Origin: Nitrospirota bacterium
GTDB taxonomy: Bacteria; Nitrospirota; Nitrospiria; Nitrospirales; NS-4
Direction: 5' to 3'
Assembly (NCBI GenBank): GCA_005877565.1
Contig: VBOK01000120.1
Coordinates: 1 to 13,704 of the forward strand
Length of the DNA stretch: 13,704 nt
Shown here: positions 6,634-12,129 of the stretch, piece by piece
Position numbering within the stretch: position 1 is the first letter of the stretch
Layout of the letters: the number at the start of each line of letters is the position of its first letter
The notes under the pieces: generated by a model
Database searches by the model: none
What the model was told of the DNA's origin: nothing
The model's input: only the letters and a program-made list of their open reading frames with translations
Translations under genes and position numbers: made by a program

Positions 6634-7148
6634 CACGGTTCCTGCCGCCTCTGGTCATCGCGACCCTGACGATCCTGTCGGCCGTGCCCCGGAGCGAGGC
6701 CGCGTCCACCGAAGGTCCGGCCAGCACACTCGCCGCCGTGTGCGTCCGCTACTACGGCGCGTTGCAGAAGGAACGGTATGAAGAGGCGCTCGGCCTTCTG
6801 CACGAGCGTCTGCAGCAGGCGTTGCAGATCAGGACGGCGAAGGACCTCGCCGCGCGCAACATCCTCGCTCAACGCGACCTCGTCGAGGCCTTCCGGGAGT
6901 TCGACCACATCGACGTCGCCAAGACTGAGGTGGACCTGACATCCATCAAGGCGACCGTCTCGGCCTCCGACAGTGTCAGCGTGTCGGGGCAGGTCGTGTA
7001 CGATCTCGTGGTCTTCCCGGTAGGGCCGGGCCGCCCGCTCATGTACCGGGTGGTGATGGACGTGGGCCTCTCGCAGGGTCTGATCATCCGGCTGACCCAA
7101 GAGTCCATCACCCGCATCGATCCCGGCGCCATCCGCGACGTGCTGTAG
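6630..7148 (+). CDS. Exported protein of unknown function
   Basis: A 172-residue hypothetical protein with a Sec signal peptide (MTRFLPPLVIATLTILSAVPRSEA, cleavage near residue 24-26). The mature part begins with a helical region (VRYYGALQKERYEEALGLL) and continues with alternating strands. That order would suit an NTF2-like or SnoaL-like fold, but no signature residues let me claim it. The ATG at 6630 overlaps the stop of the 47-aa membrane peptide; the frame is open further upstream but only as a shadow of that peptide. It is the last gene of the run that starts at apt. A REP-like hairpin lies seven bases after the stop. Confidence 0.75.
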   Translation: MTRFLPPLVIATLTILSAVPRSEAASTEGPASTLAAVCVRYYGALQKERYEEALGLLHERLQQALQIRTAKDLAARNILAQRDLVEAFREFDHIDVAKTEVDLTSIKATVSASDSVSVSGQVVYDLVVFPVGPGRPLMYRVVMDVGLSQGLIIRLTQESITRIDPGAIRDVL

Positions 7149-7154
7149 CGCGCT

Positions 7155-7199
7155 GGGGATTAGCACCTTTTTGCTTCAAAAGGCGCATGTCCCTGTTTT
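7155..7199 (+). repeat. REP-like palindrome / possible terminator
   Basis: The arms GGGATTAGCACCTTTT and (reverse complement) GGGACATGCGCCTTTT surround a short GCTTC-type loop, an imperfect 16-bp stem at about 7156-7193. The stretch TTGCTTCAAAAGGCGCATGT, continuing to 7199, recurs at 13568-13597 with few changes. The core AAAAGG-n6-TCCC is like REP sequences mobilised by RAYT (Y1-type) transposases; no such transposase is in the window. Lying just after the 7148 stop, the hairpin may also end the apt operon transcript. Confidence 0.55.
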
Positions 7200-7225
7200 C
7201 CTTTCCCCTTTTCTCCTCGAATCAT

Positions 7226-7254
7226 TTGATTTGCCCAGATTAATTTTCTATCAT
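7226..7254 (+). promoter_or_regulatory. Putative sigma-70 promoter
   Basis: TTGATT (7226-7231) and TATCAT (7249-7254) are 17 bases apart in an AT-rich stretch. They would start transcription near 7261, ahead of GGAG (7275-7278) and the ATG at 7285. This supports 7285 as the original start of the exported protein. Confidence 0.5.
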
Positions 7255-7284
7255 AGTGCTCCGCGAAATTGAATGGAGACACCC

Positions 7285-7395
7285 ATGAAGAAATTACTCA
7301 GCATCGCTGTGGTATCCAGCCTTGTCGTCCTGTATCCGATCCTCGCGCTGCCACAAGAGCATCCTGAGGGCCTCACTCCTGAAGTCGCAGGATGA
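7285..7395 (+). other. Signal-peptide-coding 5' fragment, out of frame with 7322-8776
   Basis: The ATG at 7285, six bases after GGAG, opens a 36-codon frame. It starts MKKLLSIAVVSSLVVLYPIL and continues ALPQEHPEGLTPEVAG before a TGA at 7393-7395. This is a textbook signal peptide, but the large exported-protein body lies in the +1 frame. The residues the body frame offers in the same stretch (many Ser, Arg and Cys) do not look like a signal peptide. The true gene therefore crosses frames somewhere between about 7340 and 7395. Confidence 0.7.
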
Positions 7396-8776
7396 TCCGG
7401 TCACCCAGCAGGGCTCAGGGTTTGGTGTAGCAACAACGCCGGGTCTGGGATTTGACGGCGTCGGACTCCCAACCTATGCGGTCAATGCCGTGCCGCCCGA
7501 TCCGAACGGCGCCGCGGGGGCGCGCATGACGGTCGACGGCCAGATGATCGATCAGTACGTCCAATGGGTCAATGAAGATTTCGCGGTTTTCGATAAGGGC
7601 ACCGGCAGCATTGTCTATGGCCCGGCGGACGGCAACACCCTCTGGACAGGTTTCGGCGGGCCATGCGAGCAGTTCAATGACGGCGACCCCATCGCTCAGT
7701 ACGACAAAGCGGCCAATCGCTGGGTCCTGACTCAGTTCGCGGTCTCGGGCGGGCCGCCGTACTATCAATGCGTGGCTGTCTCCACGACACCGGACGCCAC
7801 CGGTTCCTACAACCGCTACGCGTTCTCCTACACCGGATTTCCGGACTACACGAAGCTGGGGGTCTGGCCGGACGGCTACTATGTCTCGTTCAATATGTTC
7901 AACGGGCCCTTCTTTGTGGGCGCGCGCGTGTGTGCCTATGATCGCGACGCGATGCTCGGGAACGTCGCCCGCCCGGTCACGCAGCAATGTTTTCAATTGA
8001 GCGCATCGTTCGGCGGCCTGTTGCCTTCCGACCTGGACGGAGCCATCGCGCCGCCGGCAGGCTCTCCGAATTTCTTTCTGGCTTTTGGGTTCAACGTGCT
8101 TCGGCTGTGGAAGTTCCACGTGGACTGGACAACGCCAAGTAACACAACCTTGACGGGGCCGACCAACATCCCTGTGGCCGCCTTCAGTAGAGCCTGTAAT
8201 GGTGGGGCCTGTATTCCACAGAGCGGGACGAGAACCAGGCTGGACTCGCTCGGCGACCGGCTGATGTACCGCCTGGCCTACCGGCATTTCGCCGACGGCC
8301 ATGAGGCGATCGTCGCGAATCACTCAGTGAATGCCGGGAACGGCGTGGCAGGCGTCCGATGGTATGAACTCCGTAATGCGACCGGCACGACCCTGGCGGC
8401 GGCGACGCCGGTCCTGTACCAGCAGGGGACCTACGCCCCGGACTCGACCTATCGGTGGATGGGCAGCATGGCCATGGATAAGGTCGGGAATATCGCGGTG
8501 GGGTACAGTGTCTCGAGCAGGGCCATTCATCCAGGCATCCGCTATACCGGCCGAACGCCCGAAGACCCCTTAGGCTTGCTGGGTGCGGAAACCTCAATCC
8601 GGGAAGGGACCGGGTCACAGACTCTGAATATCCACCGTTGGGGCGATTACAGCAGCATCAGCGTGGATCCTACGGACGACTGCACCTTCTGGTACACCAA
8701 CGAGTATTTGAAGAGCAATGGCGCATTCAATTGGAGCACGCGGATCGCCTCGTTTAAGTTCACGACCTGTGAGTAG
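7322..8776 (+). CDS. Large exported beta-rich protein, 5' end frameshifted
   Basis: The body of a secreted protein with no assigned function. The frame is open from a TTG at 7322, but believable sequence starts near 7390 (DDPVTQQGSGFG). It has many aromatic/Gly strands, a PPDPNG segment, YVQWVNEDFAVFDKGTG and YGPADGNTLW blocks, and near the end HRWGDYSSISVDPTDD followed by CTFWYTNEYL. This pattern is seen in large exported, probably beta-propeller-like hypothetical proteins of several phyla. The matching signal peptide and ribosome-binding site lie upstream in another frame (7285-7395). The gene is therefore frameshifted, recoded, or affected by a one-base assembly error. The rest is intact for about 460 codons with coding-like composition. 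It has its own promoter and follows a REP-like hairpin. Confidence 0.75.
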   Translation: MSSCIRSSRCHKSILRASLLKSQDDPVTQQGSGFGVATTPGLGFDGVGLPTYAVNAVPPDPNGAAGARMTVDGQMIDQYVQWVNEDFAVFDKGTGSIVYGPADGNTLWTGFGGPCEQFNDGDPIAQYDKAANRWVLTQFAVSGGPPYYQCVAVSTTPDATGSYNRYAFSYTGFPDYTKLGVWPDGYYVSFNMFNGPFFVGARVCAYDRDAMLGNVARPVTQQCFQLSASFGGLLPSDLDGAIAPPAGSPNFFLAFGFNVLRLWKFHVDWTTPSNTTLTGPTNIPVAAFSRACNGGACIPQSGTRTRLDSLGDRLMYRLAYRHFADGHEAIVANHSVNAGNGVAGVRWYELRNATGTTLAAATPVLYQQGTYAPDSTYRWMGSMAMDKVGNIAVGYSVSSRAIHPGIRYTGRTPEDPLGLLGAETSIREGTGSQTLNIHRWGDYSSISVDPTDDCTFWYTNEYLKSNGAFNWSTRIASFKFTTCE

Positions 8777-8801
8777 CGGCAGGGGTTCGCGGCTCTCGTA
8801 A

Positions 8802-9134
8802 TTAGTGTGTTCCTGAAGGATCAGGGCCAGGTTGGGCCGGCCGAGCATCTTGCGCGTCCGGCGACGCAGGCTCACTGGGACCCGGACGGCAGGGGATGCT
8901 TTTCTCTCGCTCGCCGGGCGGCGGAATGCGCCCGAGCGGCATTTCACAGGGCGGACCCTCTCTTCGTGGCAGAGGCCTCACATCCCGCAGATTCTGTGAA
9001 GTATCGTCTTTCTCAGGATGTCCGACCTGGGCACGGTCCGAGTGAAGACCCTGAGGCTCGACAGCCGCGCAACCTACCGGAAAGGTAGTCTGCAGTAGCA
9101 TCCACGCAAGCAGCGCCCAGGCCGTGCGGTTCAT
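8802..9134 (-). CDS. Small secreted Pro-rich protein (tentative)
   Basis: A minus-strand ORF of 110 codons. Its N-terminus, MNRTAWALLAWMLLQTTFPVGCAA, looks like a signal peptide, possibly a lipoprotein signal with Cys22. GGAG lies six bases before the ATG. The remainder is hydrophilic, Pro- and Glu-rich and low in recognisable structure. It contains three further cysteines and no family signature. The ribosome-binding site and signal peptide argue for a real gene; the low complexity and isolated position argue against. It fills the otherwise empty 8777-9123 interval, in which I see no convincing plus-strand gene. Its start overlaps the first codons of the InlB-repeat frame on the other strand. 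Confidence 0.4.
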   Translation of the reverse strand: MNRTAWALLAWMLLQTTFPVGCAAVEPQGLHSDRAQVGHPEKDDTSQNLRDVRPLPRREGPPCEMPLGRIPPPGEREKSIPCRPGPSEPASPDAQDARPAQPGPDPSGTH

Positions 9135-9663
9135 AATAAGCTCCAGGGAGTTGACCTGTTGCGCTTTATCTTATCACGACTCCCCCTCGCCTGGTTTCTT
9201 GACCGCTCCGCCAGGCGATGGCGGGATCGACTGCGGGGCCACCTGCTCGGCCTCCTACGAGAGCGGCATGGAGGTGACCCTCACGGCGACGCCGGCCAGC
9301 GGGTCCATCTTCACCGGCTGGAGCGGCGGCTGTTCGGGCACTGGCACCTGCACGGTGACCATGAATAGCGACACCGTGGTCACCGCGACCTTTGACCTGC
9401 AGACGTTCACCCTCTCGGTCAACAAGACGGGCATCGGCAGTGGTACCGTCACCTCCGGTGATGGCGGAATCGACTGCGGGCCCACCTGCGCGGCCTCCTA
9501 TACGAGCGGCACGGTGGTGACCCTCACGGCGACGCCGGCCTTCGGCTCTATCTTCACCCACTGGCGCGGCTGCGATATGGTTTCGCACAGGACCTGTACC
9601 GTGACCATGAGTGCAGCGAGGTCGGTCACCGCCAGATTCCTGGGCATCCCGCCTCTGTTCTAG
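9124..9663 (+). CDS. InlB-type (Flg_new_2-like) repeat protein, truncated fragment
   Basis: The frame encodes two copies of an extracellular repeat, residues about 32-90 and 113-172, spaced 81 codons (243 bp). Each has the order DGGIDCG-T-C-ASY-SG-VTLTATP-GSIFT-W...GTCTVTM...VTA-F, typical of divergent InlB B-repeats in large secreted or surface proteins. The first repeat lacks its usual preceding strand, present before the second as LSVNKTGIGSGTVTSG. The N-terminal 30 residues from the GTG at 9124 are not a signal peptide. I read this as the 3' remnant of a longer multi-repeat gene that lost its 5' end. The repeats themselves show no stop or frameshift. Expression is doubtful. Confidence 0.6.
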   Translation: MRFIISSRELTCCALSYHDSPSPGFLTAPPGDGGIDCGATCSASYESGMEVTLTATPASGSIFTGWSGGCSGTGTCTVTMNSDTVVTATFDLQTFTLSVNKTGIGSGTVTSGDGGIDCGPTCAASYTSGTVVTLTATPAFGSIFTHWRGCDMVSHRTCTVTMSAARSVTARFLGIPPLF

Positions 9664-9681
9664 TTTCTCCTGCCTCGGCAG

Positions 9682-10323
9682 TTATCCGCGAGGCATCCGG
9701 AATTGGCTCCTCGTGCTCGGAGAGAGGAAGCCGCCAAGCTTTGGGCGGGATCGCCGGGGCTTGGCGGCTGAAACGGAGCGAAGTCTAATGCAGACCTGGG
9801 TGAAAGAAGTGTCGATATAGAAGTGGGCAAAATCGAGGAACACCTGGGAGGAAACGTTATCTGAGGCAATCCGGATGTCCACGACATGGGCGCCAGGCGT
9901 TATCGGCGTGCACCAGGTGTAGTAGATGCCGGTGGGGCCACCGACTACGGCAAAAGGAAGGTGCTGTATGGAGACCCATCCTTGGGTGTTGCCTGTGCCG
10001 AAGTCGAAGCCGGCATTGCAGAAATTAAAATCGACTTCGCAGGTTAACCACATCCCATCATCTTCTTGTGCGGTGGCTGCGATGGTCACGTACAACGTGT
10101 CGCACCCGTCCGGTACAATGACCTGGTCATTTTCATAGATAACGATCCCTGGGGGCTGTTGATCTGTAAAAGCAATCGAGCCATCTTTGTAGGCGAACTC
10201 CGCCACGAGGCGCTGGAGGTTGTTGTTGCTGCACGCCCAGGCCAGTGCCTCCGAGGGTGTCCACACCCCTAAGACCAGAAGCCCAATGAAGACCATTAGG
10301 AAGGGACTCAAATATTTTTTCAT
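9682..10323 (-). CDS. Exported six-cysteine protein, paralog 1
   Basis: A 213-residue secreted protein of a family I do not recognise. The signal peptide is MKKYLSPFLMVFIGLLVLGV plus WTPSEALA. The mature part is beta-rich with Cys31, 74, 95, 102, 138 and 178, matched one for one in the paralog at 10923-11627. Conserved blocks are VPDGCDTLYVTI, WLTC-VD--FCN, YYTWC-ITPG-H and the YIDxS strand near residue 169. The start is fixed by GGAG six bases before the ATG, an element also conserved in the paralog. After Cys178 the C-terminus is unrelated to the paralog and basic (RLRSVSAAKPRRSRPK). This part spans an 11-bp perfect stem at 9729-9769, so the original C-terminus was probably replaced. Confidence 0.75.
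   Translation of the reverse strand: MKKYLSPFLMVFIGLLVLGVWTPSEALAWACSNNNLQRLVAEFAYKDGSIAFTDQQPPGIVIYENDQVIVPDGCDTLYVTIAATAQEDDGMWLTCEVDFNFCNAGFDFGTGNTQGWVSIQHLPFAVVGGPTGIYYTWCTPITPGAHVVDIRIASDNVSSQVFLDFAHFYIDTSFTQVCIRLRSVSAAKPRRSRPKLGGFLSPSTRSQFRMPRG
9729..9769. repeat. Perfect 11-bp inverted repeat in the 3' end of paralog 1
   Basis: AGCCGCCAAGC at 9729-9739 pairs exactly with GCTTGGCGGCT at 9759-9769 across a 19-base GC-rich loop. It lies within the non-homologous C-terminal codons of the minus-strand gene and has only a short T-poor tail. It could be a terminator-like structure or the trace of an inserted element. Confidence 0.6.
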
Positions 10324-10382
10324 GGCACGCTCCTTTCTCCTTTCTCGTTTCTAACGAAATAGAGAAGTTGAACATGGGTCCT

Positions 10383-10680
10383 TCGTATCAACTGTGTATC
10401 GTAATATCATAAAACGACCCGCCAGAAATTCAGGTAAACCAGTCAATTTTAGGTCCGGTAGATGCCCGGTCTTGGGAAGGGAGCATCCGTGAGTCAGACG
10501 CAGCGAGTCGGGGAACCTAGCAGTTGTAACGAAGTGGTAGGGAGATATGGCCCAACATTGCTGCCTATCGGGTAGGTAGCGTGTGGATAAAGGTGGCCGT
10601 CCCCAGTGATTCTGTTTACATACGCCCGTGGCGTCCTTTCAGAACAAGCGGGCGCAGGCGAAGGCGCTCCCGCTCCGCCA
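10383..10680 (+). repeat. Interspersed repeat, copy A (interrupted)
   Basis: This fills most of the 600-bp gap between the two paralogs. Matching blocks with copy B (13316-13526), in the same order and orientation, are TCGTATCA/TGTGTATCGT (10383-10402), a GTAGATgCCCGGTCTT stretch from 10458, GTGAG...CGCAGCGAGTC, GTAACGAAGTGGTAGGGAGA followed by TATGGCCCAAC (to 10556), and CCTTTCAG...CCGCCA (10635-10680). Copy A carries 79 extra bases (about 10557-10635) absent from copy B. I do not recognise the element. No ORF in it is convincing. Confidence 0.65.
10557..10635 (+). repeat. 79-bp insertion in repeat copy A, with hairpin and REP-like core
   Basis: Present in copy A only. It opens with a stem-loop GCTGCCTA-TCGGG-TAGGTAGC (10560-10580, one G-T wobble). 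It then contains TAAAGGTGGCCGTCCCC (10588-10604), close to the AAAAGG-n6-TCCC cores at 7178 and 13576. Whether this is an insertion here or a deletion in copy B cannot be told from two copies. Confidence 0.5.
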
Positions 10681-10735
10681 ACATGCGACTCGCCTCCTCG
10701 CGCTCCACGAGGGTCAAACATCGATACCGTGCCAT
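10616..10735 (-). pseudogene. Possible IS30-type transposase N-terminal remnant
   Basis: A 39-codon minus-strand frame starts MARYRCLTLVEREEASRMLAE. This resembles the N-terminus of IS30-family transposases, which have a Y-x-x-LTLEEREEISRLLAEG-type helix. The resemblance stops where the frame enters the repeat block shared with copy B (10635-10680). The reading frame then ends at 10616. It is too short for more than a tentative call; chance similarity is possible. Confidence 0.25.
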
Positions 10736-10798
10736 GTGCAACTCATTGGTTCCTGGGTCGACCAGGATACAGGTGTTGCACTAGGACCTTGAGCCCAA

Positions 10799-10826
10799 AC
10801 TGGCAGCTTTTCCGAAAGCTGCCAGT
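10799..10826. terminator. Strong 12-bp hairpin between the paralogs
   Basis: ACTGGCAGCTTT and AAAGCTGCCAGT form a perfect 12-bp stem with a TCCG loop. On the plus strand CACCGTTTTGTT follows; on the minus strand TTTGGGC follows. It lies about 97 bases after the stop of paralog 2 and may terminate its transcript. A second perfect stem, GCTGGGC-ATCG-GCCCAGC at 10878-10895, lies 27 bases after the same stop. Neither has a long T-run, so efficiency is uncertain. Confidence 0.5.
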
Positions 10827-10922
10827 CACCGTTTTGTTCACTTGCAGGGTTTCCTGGCCGGGACACATAAGACGGGAGCTGGGCATCGGCCCAGCCCCCG
10901 TGGGGCACGGCATAGGAGCGAG

Positions 10923-11627
10923 TTAAGGCAGCTTGGGCATCGGCGGCAGCGGCACCGCAGGCGCGGGGGCTGTCAGCGCCGAAGGCACGAGAGGCAGCTG
11001 TGGCGGTGTTATTGGGATGAGCTTCTTTAAGCTCCGCGGGATGATCAAACTTGGATCATCAGGGGGAGCGGCGAGGACGCATCCACCCACGGTGTTTGAA
11101 GCGTCTATATAGTAGTGTTCAGCCTCCACGTATACAGAGTTGCCGGATGTGCCTGAGGCAAACCTAATCTCAACAAAATGGGTGCCGGGCGTTATCTGTG
11201 TACACCAAGTGTAATAGAAGCCGTTATCCTCTTCCCTACCAACCTGGTTCTGCACCTGCACAGAGATCCATCCGGGGGTGTCTGTTGCGAAGGTGGAGCC
11301 GGGATTGCAGAAACTCCCATCGACTTTGCAGGTTAACCACAGCGCCGTTTCAAAGTCGGTATCCGCAACGGCCGAGATGGTCACGTACAACGTGTCACAC
11401 CCGTCCGGCACATTGATGATTTTATGATAGAGATTGCTCCCTGGGGGGGCCGTTACATCTGTGAATGCCTCGTTACCATCGAACTCTCTGAACTCCGCCG
11501 AGAGGCGCAGCAGGTTATAGCCGTCACAGTTCCAGGCGGCTACCTCCGAGGGCGTCCACACCCCTACGACAAAAAGCCCACTGAGGACCATCAGGAAGGG
11601 ACTCAAACATCTTTTCATGGTTTTCAT
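10923..11627 (-). CDS. Exported six-cysteine protein, paralog 2
   Basis: A 234-residue secreted protein, homologous to the one at 9682-10323 over about 180 residues (roughly half identical by eye). The signal peptide is MKTMKRCLSPFLMVLSGLFV plus VGVWTPSEVAA. Cys34, 77, 100, 107, 142 and 183 correspond to the six of paralog 1 and could form three disulfides. After Cys183 it has a distinct tail rich in Pro, Leu and Ala (ITPPQLPLVPSALTAPAPAV). The ATG at 11627 has GGAG six bases upstream in an AAAGGAGCG context, as in paralog 1. A sigma-54-type promoter lies about 270 bases upstream, beyond which is an NtrC-type activator gene on the same strand. Function is unknown; secretion under sigma-54 control is the inference. 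Confidence 0.8.
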   Translation of the reverse strand: MKTMKRCLSPFLMVLSGLFVVGVWTPSEVAAWNCDGYNLLRLSAEFREFDGNEAFTDVTAPPGSNLYHKIINVPDGCDTLYVTISAVADTDFETALWLTCKVDGSFCNPGSTFATDTPGWISVQVQNQVGREEDNGFYYTWCTQITPGTHFVEIRFASGTSGNSVYVEAEHYYIDASNTVGGCVLAAPPDDPSLIIPRSLKKLIPITPPQLPLVPSALTAPAPAVPLPPMPKLP

Positions 11628-11893
11628 GGCGCGCTCCTTTCGCGTTTCCTTGTGTTACTTTTTTTTCCTCCAGACTGACCAACGGGCCGGCTGCGCATTG
11701 TGCGAACTCCTACACAATCACGCAACTCCCGTTTTCGTCGCGTCCCCTTATCTGCACGTCCTTGCTCTCACCTCCTCTCGGCCCCTGACCGACTTCCACA
11801 CGGCGATCTGAGTATTCTTCCTCCCTGACGCTGCGGGATCGCGTCGTCTCTCGAGAATTCAGTCAGGTTGCCACAAAGGGCTACAGTGGCAGG

Positions 11894-11909
11894 AGCAAAT
11901 CGCTTGCCA
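11894..11909 (-). promoter_or_regulatory. Sigma-54 (-24/-12) promoter
   Basis: On the minus strand the sequence is TGGCAAGCGATTTGCT. Against the consensus TGGCACG-n4-TTGCW it differs only at the sixth base, and the GG and GC dinucleotides are in place with correct spacing. It points at paralog 2 (start 11627), with a predicted start site near 11883. The matching class of activator is encoded 220 bases upstream on the same strand. Confidence 0.75.
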
Positions 11910-11973
11910 TAACCAAGCCTGAGGCCGATGGCGTGCAATCTAGCATCAGACAAGGAGACTCAAGGAAGGCGGC

Positions 11974-11996
11974 CACTGCGGTTCTCAGAGGCAGTG
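11974..11996. promoter_or_regulatory. Candidate upstream activator site
   Basis: A perfect inverted repeat CACTGC...GCAGTG with 11 bases between arms lies 65-87 bases upstream of the -24 element. This is where NtrC-type activators usually bind. Only one such site is seen, so this is tentative. Confidence 0.3.
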
Positions 11997-12129
11997 TCGC
12001 ACCGTCGTGGCACCCAACGGGGAAGACTCTCGAAGGGCGTTGTCTTTCCAGAGCTTTGGGAGTGCCGCAGAGATGCGGCCCCCACATCAAGGCCTACGTC
12101 AGGGGAAGCCGTTACTTTCGCACAAGTGC

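Larger units (their letters stand above)
11628..12129. other. Intergenic leader and regulatory region
   Basis: About 500 bases without a convincing gene, between the sigma-54 activator and paralog 2. From the activator side it holds a GCCGCA-GAGA-TGCGGC stem (12064-12079), an inverted repeat CACTGC-n11-GCAGTG (11974-11996) that could be an activator site, the sigma-54 promoter (11894-11909), then a leader of about 255 bases ending at the GGAG before 11627. Short frames inside it lack coding character. Confidence 0.6.

Noticed and set aside
7415..8323. 302-codon minus-strand frame opposite the exported protein
   Set aside because: The plus strand has coherent secreted-protein sequence; the minus frame has none.
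8807..9088. Plus-strand 93-codon frame in the 8777-9123 gap
   Set aside because: No ribosome-binding site, signal or family; the opposite strand has better start signals.
10410..10440. Possible sigma-54 promoter before paralog 1 (TGGCGGGTCGTTTTA on the minus strand)
   Set aside because: The -24 TGGC is present, but the -12 GC is missing (TTTA instead of TTGC).
10719..10734. TGGCACG on the minus strand resembling a -24 element
   Set aside because: The element is perfect, but the correctly spaced -12 position reads CGAT, so no sigma-54 promoter.
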